NCBI RefSeq assembly: GCF_021245985.1
Contig: NZ_JAJQXA010000006.1
Location: forward strand, 248,001-312,000
DNA length: 64,000 nt
Direction of reading: 5' to 3'
DNA from: Flavobacterium soyae
Lineage (GTDB): Bacteria; Bacteroidota; Bacteroidia; Flavobacteriales; Flavobacteriaceae
Within the stretch, counting starts at the first letter, position 1, and each line of letters starts with the position of its first letter. This document shows, one piece after another, positions 61,506 through 64,000 of this stretch. The notes beneath the pieces were generated by a model. That model searched no databases and was not told the origin of the DNA. It saw only the letters and a program-made list of their open reading frames with translations. The position numbers and the translations under genes were made by a program.

Positions 61506-64000
61506 TTAAAGGTTGAGATTTCGCAATCGTAAAGCGTTTGCAATTACCGAAACCGAACTTAAACTCATAGCCAATGCAGCTAACATCGGCGAAAGCAAAA
61601 TCCCGAATCCCGGATATAAAATTCCTGCTGCAACTGGAACTCCCAAAACATTGTATATAAAAGCAAAAAACAGATTTTGCTTAATGTTTTTCATAACCGA
61701 AAAACTTAACTTTTTAGCTTTTACAATTCCGTTTAAATCTCCTTTTACAAGCGTTATTTTAGCACTTTCAATGGCAACATCCGTTCCGGTTCCCATTGCA
61801 ATTCCAATATCAGCTTTTGCCAAAGCCGGAGCATCGTTGATTCCGTCGCCGGCCATCGCCACCACTTTTCCTTCAGCTTGCAAACGTTCAATTTCTCTCA
61901 GTTTCTCTTCAGGAAGACAATCCGCTTTGAAAGAACTTAAATGAAGCTGATCTGCCACCGCTTTGGCTGTGTTTTTATTGTCACCCGTAAGCATGATAAC
62001 TTCAATACCCTGATCGATTAAATTTTTAATTGCTTTCGCACTGTTAGCTTTTATGGAATCTGTAATGGTTACGTAACCAGCAACAATATTGTTTATGGCG
62101 ATGTATGAAACTGTTTTTCCAAGATTCTGCTCGGCTGTAATTTTGCTTTCAAAATTATCAGAAATCGAAGCTTTAATCTGTTCCATTAGTTTTTTATTTC
62201 CTAATGCAATTTTTGAATTATTAACGGTTCCTAAAACTCCTTTTCCGGCAACGGCCTCAAAATCCGGAACTTCAAGTAAGGATTGATTTTTTTCTTTCGC
62301 AAAATTAACAACGGCTTGCGCCAAAGGATGTTCGCTGTGCTGATTTAGTGAAGCAATGTTTTGCAATAAAATATCTTCGTTATTATCGATCGCATAAATT
62401 TTTTCGACAGTTGGTTTTCCTTCTGTAATTGTTCCCGTTTTATCGGTGATTAAAACATCAATTTTATTCATGTTTTCGAGTGCTTCGGCATTTTTGATTA
62501 AAATTCCATGTTGAGCGCCTTTTCCAACTCCCACCATAACCGACATTGGAGTCGCCAGTCCTAAAGCACAAGGACAAGCAATTATTAAAACCGCAATAGC
62601 ATTTATTAATCCATAGATATAAGAAGGTTCAGGGCCAAATTTTGCCCAGATAATAAAAGTTAATATAGAAATGGCAACAACAGTTGGAACAAAATATTTT
62701 GCAACGCGGTCTGCCAGTTTTTGAATTGGCGCTCTCGAACGGCTTGCGTCATTTACCATTTGAATAATCTGCGAAAGTAAAGTTTCTGAACCTACTTTTT
62801 CGGCAGTCATAACAAATGATTTTGTTCCGTTTATAGTTCCCGAAATTACGTTATCGCCCGTTTTTTTATCAACCGGAATAGGTTCTCCGGTAATCATGGC
62901 TTCGTCAATACTGCTTTCTCCGGAAGTTATTTTTCCGTCAACCGGAATTTTTTCTCCTGGTTTTACTCGTAATAAATCCCCTTTTTTAATATCATGAATG
63001 GAGATTGTTCTATCAGTTCCGTTTTCAACCAAAGTAGCTTCGGTTGGCGCTAATTTTAGTAATTCTTTAATCGCACCGTTAGTTTGTCCGTGGGCTTTGG
63101 CTTCTAATAGCTGACCCAATAAAACCAGTGTTATAATAACCGTTGCAGCTTCAAAATAAAGATGAATAGTTCCGTGATGCGATTTAAATTCGGACGGGAA
63201 AAGATCCGGAAAGAACATTCCCGCAACGCTGAATAGAAACGCAACGCTGGTCCCAATTCCAATTAGAGTAAACATATTGAGATTCCAAGTAATAATTGAT
63301 TTCCAGGCGCGTACAAAAAACATCCATCCGGCGTAGAACAGAACCGGAATTGAAAACAGAAACTGAACCCAGTTCCATTTTTCAATAGACATGATTTTAA
63401 AAAGAGGATTATCAGGAATCATTTCCGACATTGAAATAATGAAAATAGGAAGTGTGAACAACGTCGCAATTTTCATTTTCTTTAATAAGTCGGTATAGGT
63501 TTTATTTTCTTCAGAATCTGATGCCTGCATTGGCACTAAATCCATTCCGCAGATTGGACAGTCGCCCGGCTCATTAGAAATAACTTCCGGATGCATCGGG
63601 CAGGTAAATTGTGTTCCAATTGCTATTTGAGGGACCAAATCCATTCCGCAAACCGGACAGTCTCCGGGTTTGTTATAAGTTTTATCGCCTTCGCAATGCA
63701 TTGGGCAGTAAAAAACTCCCGTTGCATTATGAGGAATTACCATTTTTTCTTTTTTATGAGAATGCGAAGTATGATCTTCTTTTTTATGACCTGAACAACA
63801 TGATTTTACTGTAGATTCGGCTTTTTTAGGAGAATCCATTTCAATAGTATATTTTCCAGCAGCAGATAAAACTTCCTGAAATTTTTCTGTTGGAACATGT
63901 TTTTCCATTGTTATGGCTGCTACTGGCGGGTCTAACGTTACTTCGGCATGAATTCCTTCAACTTCATTTAGTGTTTTTTCGACTTTGGTACGGCAGCCAT
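61506..64000 (-). CDS. Copper-translocating P-type ATPase (5' end beyond window)
   Basis: The reading frame stays open from the ATG at 63908 to the window edge and encodes the end of a heavy-metal-associated domain there ([20 protein letters not shown]), so the true start lies beyond 64000. Next come a CC motif and His-rich stretch ([17 protein letters not shown]), then two heavy-metal-binding modules (YCPMHCEG...CPVCGMDLV and FTCPMHPE...CPICGMDLV). The ATPase core has [20 protein letters not shown], the HP motif SEHPLAQA and [16 protein letters not shown]. It exports Cu(I) to the periplasm, where the downstream oxidase would act. Confidence 0.94.
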   Translation of the reverse strand, partial: GCRTKVEKTLNEVEGIHAEVTLDPPVAAITMEKHVPTEKFQEVLSAAGKYTIEMDSPKKAESTVKSCCSGHKKEDHTSHSHKKEKMVIPHNATGVFYCPMHCEGDKTYNKPGDCPVCGMDLVPQIAIGTQFTCPMHPEVISNEPGDCPICGMDLVPMQASDSEENKTYTDLLKKMKIATLFTLPIFIISMSEMIPDNPLFKIMSIEKWNWVQFLFSIPVLFYAGWMFFVRAWKSIITWNLNMFTLIGIGTSVAFLFSVAGMFFPDLFPSEFKSHHGTIHLYFEAATVIITLVLLGQLLEAKAHGQTNGAIKELLKLAPTEATLVENGTDRTISIHDIKKGDLLRVKPGEKIPVDGKITSGESSIDEAMITGEPIPVDKKTGDNVISGTINGTKSFVMTAEKVGSETLLSQIIQMVNDASRSRAPIQKLADRVAKYFVPTVVAISILTFIIWAKFGPEPSYIYGLINAIAVLIIACPCALGLATPMSVMVGVGKGAQHGILIKNAEALENMNKIDVLITDKTGTITEGKPTVEKIYAIDNNEDILLQNIASLNQHSEHPLAQAVVNFAKEKNQSLLEVPDFEAVAGKGVLGTVNNSKIALGNKKLMEQIKASISDNFESKITAEQNLGKTVSYIAINNIVAGYVTITDSIKANSAKAIKNLIDQGIEVIMLTGDNKNTAKAVADQLHLSSFKADCLPEEKLREIERLQAEGKVVAMAGDGINDAPALAKADIGIAMGTGTDVAIESAKITLVKGDLNGIVKAKKLSFSVMKNIKQNLFFAFIYNVLGVPVAAGILYPGFGILLSPMLAALAMSLSSVSVIANALRLRNLNL

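Noticed and set aside
61513..61944. 143-codon plus-strand frame antisense to the ATPase
   Set aside because: It lies opposite the conserved [10 protein letters not shown] region; a shadow.

Overview
The window is AT-rich chromosomal DNA from a member of the Bacteroidota, almost certainly a Flavobacterium or close relative. Evidence: SusC/SusD outer-membrane pairs, FecR/ECF sigma control, TonB-linked receptors with carboxypeptidase-like N-termini, and start codons without Shine-Dalgarno sequences but with TAnnTTTG-type -7 promoter boxes. The core gene set (lpxK, gap, lipA, murB, recF, ribH, mutL, lepB, dapB, parAB, trxB) reads as ordinary chromosome. I see no prophage, insertion sequence, integrase or CRISPR array.

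Layout. 1-8.6 kb: a DUF2683/YoeB toxin-antitoxin pair abutting lpxK, a TPR hybrid histidine kinase, GAPDH, lipoyl synthase, a secreted M48 protease, a PH-domain protein and a TonB-like protein. 8.7-16.1 kb, all on the minus strand: a glycosyltransferase overlapping a sigma factor, an FMN-binding protein, murB, a second glycosyltransferase, a DUF2461 protein and recF, separated by palindromic repeats. 16.5-22.8 kb, plus strand: a TPR membrane protein, ribH, mutL, two rhomboids and an EEP-family hydrolase. 22.9-28.9 kb, minus strand: the parA-parB-DUF5683-dapB-lepB-wbqC run, plus an RlpA-like protein. 29-31.3 kb: a large secreted beta-helix protein.

31.4-38.4 kb is an accessory uptake block: a LytS/LytR two-component pair divergent from DUF3500 lipoprotein, HupE/UreJ and TonB receptor genes. 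38.7-48.2 kb is a regulated outer-membrane import locus on the minus strand (ECF sigma, FecR, STN-containing SusC, SusD, zinc metallohydrolase lipoprotein, DUF4302 lipoprotein) with no glycoside hydrolase. Between fecR and susC the opposite strand carries a promoter-like sequence, two strong hairpins and a T-run: a candidate antisense small RNA. 48.3-48.8 kb holds tRNA-Pro and two decayed tandem copies of the tRNA/terminator unit. 48.9-55 kb: trxB, a PadR-PspC-DUF2807 envelope operon, and DUF4870 and DUF4442 proteins. 55.4-58.8 kb: one 1131-residue protein fusing a GH18-like hydrolase, a NodB deacetylase and a GT2 synthase. 58.9-64 kb is a copper-resistance locus: a previously uncalled 52-residue Cys-pair peptide, a multicopper oxidase with a CopB-like tail, and a copper P-type ATPase that runs off the window end.

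A second layer of structure is formed by intergenic inverted repeats. At least three sequence families recur at unlinked positions, and several isolated long palindromes lie between genes. Functional statements rest on motifs and family resemblance read by eye; no database search was run.
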